DNA of 64,000 bases from assembly GCA_028023455.1 (NCBI GenBank), contig JAQFVV010012572.1, positions 2,232,001-2,296,000 on the forward strand, in the 5' to 3' direction. This DNA is from Epiperipatus broadwayi. Its lineage: Eukaryota > Onychophora > Udeonychophora > Euonychophora > Peripatidae. Position numbers and translations under genes: made by a program. A model generated the notes under the pieces. That model saw only the letters and a list, made by a program, of their open reading frames with translations. It was not told where the DNA came from and made no database searches. Positions 12,311-23,345 of this stretch are shown piece after piece (positions within the stretch are counted from its first letter, which is position 1; every line of letters starts with the position of its first letter).

Positions 12311-12589
12311 GAATTCTTAACAATGGACAAATGTAAATTTGTCCATAATGTTGTTTTCAAATAATTAATAATTATTCAAACAACTATATAAAAATAAATA
12401 TTTTCTTTATTATTGAACCGGTTTTCACCCTATATTAGGATCATTTCAAAATACACTTTTCTAATACAATGACTCTCTAAGTATATTTTGAAAAGGCCCT
12501 AATATAGGGTGAAAACCGGTTCAATAATAAAAAAAATATTTATTTTTATATAATTGTTTTATTTCAATTGTATTGGAATCATTAATAAC
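12311..12589. mobile_element. Palindromic element with relic hammerhead motifs, inserted in the LINE
   Basis: Arms at about 12373-12455 and 12480-12570 are inverted. Each contains a CCTAATATAGGG hairpin followed by GAAAACCGGTT, minus strand at about 12415-12452 and plus strand at about 12487-12522. This resembles hammerhead stem II, GAAA and the palindromic stem III ACCGGT of family 1, but the CTGANGA core is lost. Aligning to the intact LINE shows the insertion limits; flanking copies of ATAACT..GAATT look like a target duplication of about 11-13 bp with a small indel. Also contains a GGACAAATGTAAATTTGTCC palindrome at 12324-12345. Confidence 0.6.
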
Positions 12590-12824
12590 TATGAATTGGC
12601 AACAAAAGCTATAGAAGAAAATATTAGAAAGAAAATGATTTAAAGAAAAAAAGATGGAATTATTACTAAAAAGAATATCATGAAATGTCTAGAAAAGTTC
12701 TACAAAGAATTATGCAATAGTAAAGACTAAAAAAATAGGAACTATTTCAGTTAACGTATCTTTTGAATTGCCCTGCATTTAAATGAAGAGGTGAGACATG
12801 CAATCAAATTTACAAAGAACAAAA

Positions 12825-13555
12825 AATTCTTATAAACTCATTGTAATCGAGTATTGTGAAAAGGTAAAAGTTGAAATAATGCACTAAGCATGCTTTTGGC
12901 AAACCTTTCAGAATCAGAGCTGTATTAATTTACCAGCTGGAAATTATGACTATATAAGGGCACAATTTATTATGTAAATCAGGCTTAATATGTAACTGCT
13001 GCATTTAAATATTCCATTTTTCAACTATGGAACACATGAATCCTTTCTGCTGATTGCATTTGGATCCTTTGCAATTGCCCAAGCCTATTTATATTTTCTT
13101 TTCCTATCATCTTTCTCAGCACAAATCGTCCTTACATTAGCAGTACTGAAAGTATGACCTGTAGTAAGTTTGTGATTGAGGAAAATTGATTTATATTCAT
13201 TATTCCGTTTTGCTCTGTTGTATAAGTATATATGCTGGGTGATCTTCGTAGATCAAGATGGGGCACTACGGTATGTAATTTTGTAAACATTTCCAGGTGC
13301 AACTCAGCTGGCATTTTATCTTTTGGATTATTTAATAAGTTATTTATGATGGAGGCGATCTAAAGTTAACTTTATAAGTATCAGCACATATATTCCTTAA
13401 TTTTTTTTGCAATATAGGGATTAAATTAATACAGCACTATGATTCTATTCTGGAAGTGGTTTTCTGAAAGCATGCTTGCTTAGTGCATTCTAAAAGTCTT
13501 GAATTTAAACTTTTATCTTTTCGTAATACCCGATTACAATGAGTTTATAAGAATT
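12825..13555. mobile_element. DNA transposon with terminal inverted repeats, non-autonomous
   Basis: A perfect 24-bp terminal repeat begins ATTCTTATAAACTCATTG (12826-12849), with its complement at 13531-13554. Inverted similarity continues inward (TGCACTAAGCATGC against GCTTGCTTAGTGCA). The element sits inside the second RTE copy. About 730 bp; the interior has no transposase frame (the 60-codon minus frame at 13132-13314 shows nothing familiar). Superfamily not determined because no clear target duplication was found. Confidence 0.78.
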
Positions 13556-13747
13556 ATATTAATTAACAAAAAAAGAATTAAATATTTAGAATTAAAGAAC
13601 AAATAATTTATCTACTGGATAAGCTTTATTCCAAATATCTAAATGATGATTGGAAGAATGTAGTAATAATACTGATATTTAAAAAAATAATAAAAAATAA
13701 CAGAGGTATCAAGTTTTCTTTTTATCAGTTCTATACAAATTATAATA

Positions 13748-13928
13748 GTATGGCATATTATTCTAGTGACATATTATTCTAAGTTTGCAATGTTTAAAAT
13801 AACACCTCCAAGAAATATGTGGACAAACTTAATCGATAAAATTTGTCCACAAATCTTGTGGAGGCATTATTGTAAAGATATCACAAACTTAGAATAATAC
13901 ATCACTGGAGTAATACATCTTACCACAT
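13748..13928. mobile_element. Palindromic MITE, family A
   Basis: The arms are reverse complements, with left GACATATTATTCTAAGTTTG matching right CAAACTTAGAATAATACATC. The centre has TGTGGACAAA and TTTGTCCACA. The copy at 53.6 kb shares the TTGTGGACAAATTT core and the CTTGGAGGCATTAT-type flank. Inserted in the second RTE copy. Confidence 0.7.
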
Positions 13929-14039
13929 TTAATATCAAACTTCAAATCTAAAAAAAAACAATGGAGAGATATATTCATTATGGAAAAAAAACACATTACA
14001 ATACTAAATAAAAAAGGTGGTTGTAAGTTTTTAATATAG

Positions 14040-14470
14040 CACTTTATACTTAAATAAGGCTATAACCTTAGTACATGCACCTTGAGTGCTTAATTTATTA
14101 CAAGAGAGACCTCTACAAATCTAAACGCAAGATTCGACTTTATAAAGATAAGAGCAGCCCACTCTTATCTTCAACCTATTTTTCTAAATATATAGGCAAA
14201 TCTAAAGCATTTTGATTTGGAAGCGTGAAGCTAATAAATTCTTCACTGATTAAGTCCACTATTTCTGTTAAACATTAATGATCACGAAATCCTTTGATTT
14301 ACAACGTAATAGTCAGATCCTAAATTTAGAAATATTTTGAATCAATTTAAAGTTGTAAACGTTAATTCTTATTAAGCGCAATGTCAGCATGCATGTACTA
14401 AGGTTATAGCCTTATTTAAGTATTATGTGCTGACATTGCGTTTAATAAGAATTAATATTTATGGCACTTT
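14040..14470. mobile_element. Inverted-repeat MITE, family B
   Basis: AAATAAGGCTATAACCTTAG near 14053 is repeated in inverse at 14399-14418. A second nested inverted pair (TTAATTCTTATTAAGCGCAA near 14361, complement near 14440-14455) lies at the right end. The terminal AAGGCTATAACCTTA and the following GACCTCTACAAATCT are shared with the compact palindrome at 22.3 kb, so both belong to one family. No coding capacity. Confidence 0.68.
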
Positions 14471-15069
14471 ATCAAAAATACCCCCCCCCCCCCAGTATAA
14501 TATGGAACTTTGTGCCCTCGTAAACACCCAGCATGTGTAATACAAAACTTCACATCGAAAAATAAACACATCTTATTTCCAATGATATGAAAAAGAACCC
14601 TGAAAAGTTTTTTATTAAATGACAACTGTAATATAAAGTTTTAGCTTTATATATTTTTTTAACCAAAAAAAAAAAAGGCAAACTGTAAGTTTAATTTTAT
14701 ATTTTAAATATTTATTTTAAAAAAAAAAACACACATACAAAGTTTTAGCAAAAAAAAAAAAACACAATTATATAAAGTTTTAGTTGTAAATGTATTTTTC
14801 AATATAAAACTGTATTACTTACAAATGATGTGAGAGATTTATTATTTTGTGGAGGGTAAAAAGAGTCACTGGGGAGGACTGAACCATTTATTATCTTCCA
14901 AAATGGAAAGATTCAGTTTGACATGGATTAATTATACCATAATTCTTGGATGACATGACATCACAAACAGTAACTTTGAATAATTATTACTAGACGCAAA
15001 CATCACCAGAACAATATGTGATAGCAGAAATAATACCAAAGTACCATTATAACTTGTCTAGAGTGAAAT
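14471..15069. other. Homopolymer-rich spacer within the broken LINE
   Basis: Contains a C tract near 14480 and several A tracts between 14660 and 14765, each followed by similar TATAAAGTTTTAG phrases, suggesting short degenerate duplications. No gene seen. Confidence 0.4.
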
Positions 15070-15883
15070 TTTGGATTCAAACCAGCCAAAAGAACAAGTT
15101 ACAGTTAAAAGTGGTTTTAACACAGTGGAACATATTCAGGAATTTAGAGAAGTTACTGAAAGGACCAATGAATCAATTGATATTAAGCTTTAGTCTGTAA
15201 TTAATTTGAGAAGACCAATGAATGAATTGCCATTATGCTTCAGATTTTAGATTATGAAAAGGCATTTGATTCTTTATTTCTATATAAAATATTAGATTAT
15301 CAAGATATAGATTCAAAATATTATTATATTCTAAATATTTATCAAAATGCAACAATAGATTATATGCTGAGAATAATAAAATTAATATTGATAAGGGTGT
15401 ATAATAGAATGATTCTATATATCCAAAACTTTTGCAGAACATGTAATCATTTTGACAAATAATACTACAGAGCTTCATGAAATGTTCCAAGAGATGAAAA
15501 TAAGAAAGTACGTCTAAAATATACATATTAAAAAGATTAAACAAATATTCAATGGAATATCTCAGAATATAATAAATATTGATAACCATGAATTGGAATA
15601 AGTTAATAATTACAAATATTTTGGTTAGATTATTAATGCAAATAGAAACATAAATGAATCAAATAATTAATCATAGATAGAGTACTTTTGATATATAAAT
15701 AATTTAGTATTAAAAGAAATATGGCAATAAACATCACATGATCACCATTTCTTATGCTTGCTTATAACTTATTAAAACAGGCAAAACTCTCCATACAGTA
15801 TTGCCACTTTGCAAGCCAGAGTAATCAATGGATGCCAGAAGGCTTGTGCATAAAATCCCCATCTAGTGCCTACTCATCCAATA

Positions 15884-15925
15884 TCCTCAGACTCGTTTCT
15901 GGCTTGTGGCCTTCGTCAGTGAGGA
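15884..15925 (-). ncRNA. Hammerhead ribozyme, type I (family 2, left arm)
   Basis: Minus strand: stem I TCCTCA/TGAGGA, six Watson-Crick pairs (15925-15920 with 15889-15884); core CTGACGA (15919-15913); stem II AGGC-CACAA-GCCA (15912-15900) with three G/C pairs but an A.A mismatch at its base; GAAA (15899-15896); tiny stem III CGAG; cut expected after the C at 15890. The A.A base of stem II is shared by family-2 copies, so it is a family trait rather than decay. Confidence 0.78.
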
Positions 15926-16213
15926 GCCTTATTTGAGAGAACATGCAACCCTCCAGCACTACAAAACTATGAGTCAAATTGAAAACACAATATTTTGAAT
16001 CCAAGCCCATTAGCTTATTAAAGAACCAAAGACATTAAAATGTATGGGTAATGAACTGAGTTCAGACCTATATAAGCTAATGAGCTTGGATTGAAAATAT
16101 TATTGTGTTTTCAATTTGACTCATAGTTTTGTAGTTAAGTAGAGATAAAAGGTGGCTGCTGGAGGGTTGCATTAGATCCCAAGATCTAGGTGTAGTGCTC
16201 TCAGATCCAATGC

Positions 16214-16255
16214 TCCTCACTGAGGAAGGCCACAAGCCAGAAACTAGTCTGGAGA
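16214..16255 (+). ncRNA. Hammerhead ribozyme, type I (family 2, right arm)
   Basis: Stem I TCCTCA (16214-16219) pairs with TGGAGA (16250-16255) with one C.A mismatch and one wobble. Core CTGAGGA (16220-16226); stem II 16227-16239 as in the left arm; GAAA (16240-16243); palindromic stem III ACTAGT (16243-16248); cleavage site after C16249. All catalytic bases are kept; the single stem I mismatch may weaken folding. Confidence 0.75.
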
Positions 16256-16830
16256 TGTTGGATGAGTAGACACTAGATGGGGATTTTATGCCAAACCTTC
16301 TGACATCCATTGATTACTCTGGCTTGCAGAGTGGCAATACTGTATGGAGAGTTTTGCCTAATTTAAAAGAAATATTCTCTGCATTTGATTGAAAAGAAGT
16401 ATTTTTAATAGATTTTTAATATTTCTTTCTCATGGATTGAGACTTGAACTTAACATAAGAACAATAGAGATTTCAGACCACACAATAAATAGGAAAGAGA
16501 TGTCAGTTAAGAGTAAGGATTGAAAAGGAACTATTTGGATGAGAGAGCAACAGGTTACCATTGATATCATTGAAAGAACCAAAACTGAATTCGAACTATG
16601 TTGGACATATTGTTAGCAGAAACGATAATAATTGAACAGTTGAAATTTTAAATTGAATCTCAAAAGATTAAAAAAGACCTAGAAAAAGACATAAAATAAT
16701 TGGTAAAATAAGTAAGTTTTAGGTGCGATTTGGAGAAAGAAACTATAGATCTGAGAAACTGAATTAAATTTGTGGATTTTTTCATCTTGCAGTCAGTCAA
16801 ATGATAATGATTGAAAATTTTACTAATTAA

Positions 16831-18192
16831 ACACATTCTATTAAAGTCAGATAATTAATTACATTCTCTATATCTCGTTCTCTTAATTAAAAGTAATAGT
16901 CATTTTCAAGTAATGCTTGTGAGCTCCTGATTTCCCACCAGAGGATTAATTACGCGATGAAATGCAATTCCTAGCGAACTAACACCAGGGTATAGTAAGA
17001 ATCTGACCAAAGTAATAATTATTTTTTTGTATCAATTCTAGATATCATGAATCCAAATGCACTTTAAAATATTTTGTTATTTTAAAAAAACAACAACTCG
17101 GTACTTCAAAAGTTTGGTGTGGTTAAAATAATATTTATAATTATAAGATGACTAAATGTAATTATTAATAATTTAATTTTGCGATCAGTGTATTTTAAAA
17201 CTGTATTTAACTCCAATGAGTAGATAAAATTCTGACACATCCTAAATTTGGAAAACGTCCTACATTTATGCAGAGAATCAATATGTTAATTCATTGTCGA
17301 AAAGTGATTACTAAAATGAAATTACATACTTGATTATATATATGATAATAAAAAAATGTAGTCATTAATATGCAGAATTTCCTTTAATTTCGAAAGACAA
17401 CAAGAAAAGAATCATTTACATTAAAAAAAAAAAAAGCACAACATCGTGTCATTTCAATCTACTTTTCAAAAATGTACTATAACAATGTGTATATTACCAT
17501 AAGATTATTATGTTTTTCGTTTGACTTATAAACGCCAAGATGGCGGAGAGAAGATGTAATCTTATGGGGGGAAATGCAGAAAACGTTAATAATAAAAAAT
17601 ATGAAAATTATATATATAATTACTATTGATATATAATTCGCAGTCTTAAAATAAAATAAATATAAATGACAATTCTAAAAATAATAAAAAAGATTGATTT
17701 TTACCCATTAATAAGATTCATAAATGTATACAAGATCAACATGGCGGGTGACTTGACAATTTTTTTTAAGAAAGGCAACCAATCAATGAAAAATATTTGT
17801 AACCGCGCAAGTGTTCCGTTGAGAGTAAGATAAAGTTTATGACTAAAATAAATAATAGCCATTTTAAATAAGATTGTGTATTACCGCCCTCTATTAGATA
17901 TTAACAAATTTTAAAATCTAAAATTTTTTTTTTGGTAAAAGTTGCCCTATATATAGAATAAAAGGAAGAAAAAATCAGAAATATACAGTATAAATTTGAA
18001 TAGTCAACTGTAATTATTGATTATATAGAATTATGTCTTAATATTATTAGAATTATTTTTAAAATAAATGTTTTTTTTTTTCTTTTTTATTCAATTGTTA
18101 ATGGATATTATGTGTGTTTGTGTATATTCAAATAATTATTGTGGTTTTTAATTTAATAATAACAACAATTATAAATTTATGATTAGTTGTCA
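16831..18192. other. AT-rich stretch with two YY1-like motifs
   Basis: CCAAGATGGCGG near 17537 and CAACATGGCGGGTGAC near 17739 resemble the animal YY1 site. The first sits between inverted ATAAGATTA/TAATCTTAT phrases (17501-17511 and about 17556-17566), so it may be part of a small foldback repeat rather than a promoter. No gene follows. Confidence 0.3.
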
Positions 18193-18197
18193 ATTAA

Positions 18198-18880
18198 TGT
18201 TGTGTTTGGCTGAATTGCACCCAAAACAACAGTAATAGCAAAAAAATATGCACACTCACAAAGTTAATATATATAATTTATTAGAACAAATATACATACA
18301 TGTTATACCATTAATAAATACGTATAACTTACTCAATAATGAGTTGATCATGCCAGAATGACTGAACTCACTTCCAGCTGTATACATTAGCTTGCCTCAT
18401 GAGTTCTAGTCAAGACTCTTTCGGCTGTATTGGACAGCTTGCCTTGAGTCGACCATAGTTGTAGCAGCTTCCAGTCCTCATTGCATAGATATATCAGTAA
18501 TGACTATAGTAGGAACATGTTCACAGTTGAGAAGTGGTTTCAACTGAGAGCACGCACATTCAGTTATTCAGGTTAGACAACCGTTCACTCTCTGTGTGTC
18601 TTGCCTTTAAAAAGACTGACTATTTATTGCCAAATGCTCTACCTTACTTGCAGCAATTGGATTCAGAGAGTATCATTGCCTAATAGTCTGTACTAACCAA
18701 TAGTAAGATTTTATACACATGTTCACACATTGGACTTACTTATGCTTTACCCTTTGGCTATGTTTATACATTGGTTATCCACATATTTACATATTGGTTG
18801 GCGGCAATGAGTGCTCAATCCGATTAGATAAGGAAGGAATCTGGGCTAGTCCACTTCTGAAGATAAGTTCAGATATGACA
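18198..18880. mobile_element. Solo LTR
   Basis: A 683-bp, comparatively G+C-rich block begins TGTTGTGTTTGG and ends GATATGACA, i.e. TG...CA. It is flanked by a 5-bp target duplication ATTAA (18193-18197 and 18881-18885). This is what remains after recombination between the LTRs of a retrotransposon. The start resembles those at 26.5 and 62.5 kb, but the body differs. No internal coding sequence is present; the 18719-18916 open frame lies mostly inside the LTR and is not a gene. Confidence 0.75.
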
Positions 18881-18885
18881 ATTAA

Positions 18886-20593
18886 CTATATTAGACAGCC
18901 AATATTTGTTAGCTAGTGTATAATGTAACTTTTTTTTAAAATAGATAATATTCATAAACAATACATAAGAATTGGAAGAGATTCCAACCAAGAGATAAAG
19001 TTTTTAATGGATTTATTAAGACATTCATGTCTGCCATTGTATGAAGGACAATTCTTAAATATATGATTCATGGTTTGTAATTATTTAATCTCTTACATCA
19101 GAATCTTTTAAATCCCAGTTTTTTAGGAGCTAAGCACAGAGTTCTGAAACTGTTATGAGACTCCAATACTGTCAGGGAAGATCAAATCATCTAATTTTAT
19201 TTGTTTGATCAGTGTTATATATGGAAAAATGTTATATATAAAGGAATGTTATATATGAATAAGGTTTTACTAATAATTCTAACAACATGTAAATGAGAAA
19301 GAATTTGAATGTCTGCTTAGCCTGAAATTAAGAGAACAGATTATTCAATTAGATCTTGTGAAGCTTTATTCTTTCATAATCTCTACCTTCTTTCTTTTCT
19401 AGTATCAGTAGAAGATTTTATAATTTTGTCAACAAATTTCTCTATCTTAAGAAGGAGCATGTCGATTATGAACATTAATGCTGGTTTTGATTTAGCCTGG
19501 AGTGAAATGACTTTAATATTCTTAGTGAATGAATTAGGTGGCAACTATTTTTATAAATTAATTAAATTTATTATGGTAAGAAATGTAATTCACATTTCTT
19601 TCAAGATATTTAAACTTCATCTTGGAACTAGTTCCTTTTAGTTATAAAAAAAATGAATTCCAAGAATGGTAAGGTTTATTCTACATTGGTTACAGAGAAA
19701 ATGTCACAATAATGCCACACTGTTTTTAGTGAAAACAATATAAATTGAGGATTATGCTTGACATAATAAAATATGTATCTTTGTTTAAAACCATCTATTC
19801 TAAAAGTTGCGAATCTGCTTTATCCTAAATTGCATAGATTCAAATAGTATAAAAATTGAAATCTCTTCTGAATGTAAAAGGTGTAGGCAAACCCAGAAGA
19901 GAAGATTAGATCCAATTTGTATTGGAAGGTTTGCATAACTTTAATGCATAAGCATTATGCTATATTATTATGAACAAAAGTAGCCATTCTATGTGTATGA
20001 TGCATTTGGTCAAAAATTAATGTGAAGCCAAGGATCTTAAAGAAAATTCACATTATTAAAGAAATAATGAGCTTCCTAAAGTTTAGTCAAGCTTGTGTGA
20101 TATTACTTTGTAGAAAATATGCTCTCAATGTTTAGCTGAAATAATTTTATTATATTTTCTAGTTAAAATGAGGATTACCTTGCAAAGGGTATACTTAGCA
20201 TTTGAGGTGTCCCATGTTTATCAACATAATGCACTCATTATTCATTTTAAAAGCTTAAAATTTTCATCTCTATAGCCTTAATACTGTTATGGTCTATAAT
20301 ATCAATAGACAAAGTATTTATTATCAGACTGTAAATAAAAAATATAAACTTTACAAACAAGATTTTACTTTTGACTACTTGTTAAGAATAGCAATAGTTC
20401 TGTTAAAAAATATTATGAATTCAAATATTTTTGTGTGTGCATATGTTTAAGAGGCAGAGCTATTTACCTTATAAAGATGAATTCAAAGATATTAAAGAGG
20501 TGCAATATTGATTGTTTTTATTGGCTAATAGTAGGATCAAGTAGTTACAATTAAAAAGCAAAAATTGGTGAAGTTAAATGTCTACCTTACAAG
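18886..20593. other. AT-rich stretch without recognisable features
   Basis: No gene or repeat was recognised. The 71-codon frame at 19426-19641 shows no familiar motif. Confidence 0.4.
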
Positions 20594-20859
20594 CTATCAA
20601 ATAAACAGGCAAACCTCTCCATGCAGTAGTGCCAGCCTGTGCTAACCAGAGTAATCATTGGCACAGGGTGGCATTACTGTATGGAGGGTTCTTTATGCTA
20701 CTGTATGGAGAGTTTTGCCTGTTTAATAACAGTTATGTGCTAGCATAAGAGATGGTGATCATATAAACAGTGATGATTGCCAATTCCTCTACAAGCTTTA
20801 TGATAAATGCTTAGCCAGAGCCAGCACTTAAAATATCTCTGTCAGGAACCCCTCCCCAA

Positions 20860-20903
20860 ACCCTTGACCATGGTTTCGTGCTTTGGCACTCCTCAGAGAG
20901 GTG
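20860..20903 (-). ncRNA. Hammerhead ribozyme, type I (family 3, left arm)
   Basis: Minus strand: stem I ACCTCT (20902-20897) against AAGGGT with one mismatch; core CTGAGGA (20896-20890); perfect stem II GTGC-CAAA-GCAC (20889-20878); GAAA (20877-20874); palindromic stem III CCATGG (20873-20868); cut expected after the C at 20866. Differs from the right arm by one base in stem I and one in stem II. Confidence 0.8.
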
Positions 20904-21257
20904 TCAGGGTAGGTTCAGATACTAGATCTAAAAATACCAACCCAAAACTAAGCACTTAGCTAAAAGTCATCTATTGAGTGGAAAATCTGAAATTTTCAGA
21001 CATATACATGTCTTCAAACCCAGCTATCCAACTCAAATAGCTATATGGGGCTTATGCAATTTTATATTGCTATGACTACTAATATATGGTATGGCTGAAG
21101 ATCTATCAGCCCCATATAGCTATTTGAGTTGGATAGCTGGGTTTGAAGACATGTAGATGTCTGAAAATTTCAGATTTTCCACTCAATAGATGACTTTTAG
21201 CTCAGTGCTTAGCTTTGGGTTGGTATTTTTAGATCTAGTGTCTGAACCTACCCTGAC

Positions 21258-21300
21258 ACCTCTCTGAGGAGTGCCAAAGCATGAAACCATGGTCAGGGGT
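21258..21300 (+). ncRNA. Hammerhead ribozyme, type I (family 3, right arm, intact)
   Basis: Stem I ACCTCT (21258-21263) pairs fully with AGGGGT (21295-21300), one G.U included. Core CTGAGGA (21264-21270); stem II GTGC-CAAA-GCAT (21271-21282) with one wobble; GAAA (21283-21286); stem III from the palindrome ACCATGGT (21286-21293); cleavage site after C21294. CCC/GGGG sequences outside stem I could extend it past an internal loop. Its stem III is the longest of the three families. Confidence 0.86.
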
Positions 21301-21506
21301 TTGGGGAGGGGTTCCTGACAGAGATATTTTAAGTGCTGGTTCTGGCTAAGCATTTATCATAAAGCTTGTAGAGGAATTGGCAATCCTCACTGTTTATAAC
21401 TTACAAGCTTAAGAGATAGGGTCATTGTGATCTATAAATTGATCTATGACTCTTATTTTGACTATGGTGATCATATGTTTGGTGGTTTAACACCTATCAA
21501 ATAAAC

Positions 21507-22308
21507 TAAGTAATAGATCAGATTACAATATGTATATAGCAATCTGTGGACTTATTTGTGATTCATATCACTTTGCAAAGTCAGTGCAAAACTTATCTTC
21601 TAATTTTTTGGTCTTTTTTATCTATCTGTTACTCTCTTTTACTTTTATAGCTCTGGATGATCATTTTTGTTTACGAGTGTTTGCTTATGAATAAATAAAA
21701 AATATTTTCCTGAAGGTTGTTAAACTAAGCATTTTTATGTTTTCTATATGGATAAATTTCATAGAATCATGGTAATTGATTCAAATTCAGTTCAGAAAAC
21801 TAGTTTTCTAAATTAATAAATAACAACGAAAGTTTAAACTGACAATCTAAATTTAAAAGAGCTAGTTAGACTATTGCCTACAATATCTTATTTTATTTGG
21901 AATAGTTATGTTGTTTAGAAAAATAATAGTATAGATAGTTTTTTGGAAGATGGTTGAATGTAACAATTTATTTACTTGAACTTTTTTTTTCTTTATTTTC
22001 TTCAGCTGGGAGTCAATACAGGAATCTTTAACTTTTGAGTCCTTTGTTGTGCTTAGCCACACAGAGTTATATATAATTAATTGCATCAATAGAAAAAAAA
22101 ATAAGAAAAGAATATTTTAAATAATCTTCTGCGATGTAATATTTCTGCATTATTATTTTCAGAAAAAAATTCACAAATTTTGAATGACCTAACTTATACA
22201 TTCATCATAATTAAAAGCGTCCATCCCAAATAAATCGATGATGGTTAAGTAAGATATGGCACATAATTAGCCAAGTACAAGTTATAATAAATGTTAAAAT
22301 AATATATA
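21507..22308. other. AT-rich stretch without recognisable features
   Basis: No gene or repeat was recognised in this interval. Confidence 0.4.
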
Positions 22309-22473
22309 TTAAGGCTACAACCTTAAAACTATGCGCCTGAAAAAACGATAGTAGGGACCTCTGCAAATCTTTAACAGCTCTTGTCATTTAAATAAATCTT
22401 GTGTTAAAAATTTGCAGAGATCCCTACTATCGTTTTTTCAGGCGCATAGTTTTAAGGTTATAGCCTTAATATA
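22309..22473. mobile_element. Compact palindromic MITE, family B
   Basis: Arms of about 65 bp are almost perfect inverse copies: AAGGCTACAACCTTAAAACT at the left, its counterpart ending AAGGTTATAGCCTTAA at the right. A 30-40 bp centre separates them. The termini match the 14.04-kb element. The few mismatches suggest a fairly recent insertion; AT-rich flanks hide the target duplication. Confidence 0.75.
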
Positions 22474-23340
22474 TATTACTTTAAAACGAGTATGTGCTTT
22501 ATAAATATAATTATTACAACTTTATATAATATTAATGGATTTCTAAGAATAAATGTTAATAAAAATGACCCATTAATAAAAAAGTTTTCTTCTTTTTCAT
22601 GGATTTTTGTATTAAACTACCATGTCCATGCCATGAAATTCAAGTCTGGAGTAAAATTAGTTTTTTTTCCAGATAGCCGAGTTCATGATTTCCTTAGATA
22701 GTTGGTACATAACCAACATAGCATGGTTTTAGAATAAAAATTAAGTTATTTTTGCTGAAGATAATGTCAATCTAGATCAGTGAGATATCAGATAAACAAT
22801 AGAAGCCATATTTTGTAAATAAATTTCATCTATATTTGCATGCTTTTTAAAATAGATGTTTTTTATGTTCCATATTTGCAGTTCAATCTAGTTTTGGCTT
22901 TGTAAAAAAGCAATCAAAAAATTGTAGGAAGAAAATGTTACTGTAATAAAGCAAATATCAACGTTATTGTTACTAGAAAAATGGATTGGTATTAAATCTT
23001 GAAACTTAGTTTAAATTCAAGTATTCAAAAAAACAGACTTGTAATAAGCAACCACCAACATAAATATCTAATTATCAAAGTAAATTTAAAAAGACCAGCA
23101 AAAAGGAAGGACAGCTATGATCATATTATTGGAATGGAATTTTCAAATGCGACATTATTTAAATAAACTATCATTTGTTTTAAAGTCACTATTCATTATC
23201 ACTATCATCAGCCACTGGTAAAAGAGTATAGCCATTCTAACTGAAAAAGATGAGATTTGTAATGATCGTGAAAACTAATCCATGAAACACAAATATGTTC
23301 ATTTATAGAACACATTAATCCATTATTTTATTTATTTGAT
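22474..23340. other. AT-rich stretch without recognisable features
   Basis: No supported feature. The 69-codon frame at 22492-22701 shows no family motif. Confidence 0.4.
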
Positions 23341-23345
23341 TGTAG

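Larger units (their letters stand above)
15723..16362. mobile_element. Family-2 palindromic element with two hammerhead ribozymes
   Basis: An exact 13-bp target duplication TTAAAAGAAATAT (15710-15722 and 16363-16375) bounds the element, and the uninterrupted site can be read from the intact LINE at 3.3-6.3 kb. The left tail (ACATCACATGATCACCATTT) precedes the arms, about 15774-16018 and 16071-16362, which start and end with the GGCAAAACTCTCC phrase. Each arm carries a hammerhead motif, outward-facing. The left arm has internal deletions relative to the right. Probably a non-autonomous Penelope-like or retrozyme-like element (inference). Confidence 0.85.
11350..16830 (+). mobile_element. Second RTE LINE copy, broken by nested insertions
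   Basis: Pieces collinear with the 3.3-6.3 kb LINE appear in order: endonuclease (11350-12310), connector (12590-12825), RT start (13555-13745), RT body (15070-15722) and 3' end (16363-16830). The gaps hold other elements: a palindrome (about 12311-12589), a TIR transposon (12825-13555), two MITEs (13.75-13.93 and 14.04-14.47 kb) and a family-2 hammerhead palindrome (15723-16362). Every segment is more decayed than the first copy. The RT part keeps a DYEKAFDS motif near 15250. It serves as an empty-site reference for dating the insertions. Confidence 0.85.
20765..21463. mobile_element. Family-3 palindromic element with two hammerhead ribozymes
   Basis: An exact 13-bp duplication ATGGTGATCATAT (20752-20764 and 21464-21476) bounds it within the older family-2 element. 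Arms run about 20765-21052 and 21108-21397, followed by a 66-bp non-inverted tail (ACTTACAAGCTTAAGAGA...). The same tail closes the 58.3-kb copy. Each arm has one outward-facing hammerhead. Arms are about 97 percent identical by eye. Confidence 0.86.
20607..21493. mobile_element. Family-2 element interrupted by a family-3 element
   Basis: The outer element starts AGGCAAACCTCTCC, has a short palindrome (about 20607-20722, GGAGAGTTTTGCCTG side), and ends with GTTTGGTGGTTTAA after the insertion. A 13-bp target duplication CTATCAAATAAAC flanks it (20594-20606 and 21494-21506). Its ribozyme segment is missing. The family-3 element is inserted into its GGTGATCAT tail, so family 3 was active after this insertion. 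Confidence 0.78.

Noticed and set aside
15754-16310. Frames giving similar peptides with KSPSSxYSSN
   Set aside because: They come from opposite arms of the family-2 palindrome and recur at 54384-54590; repeat sequence, not genes.
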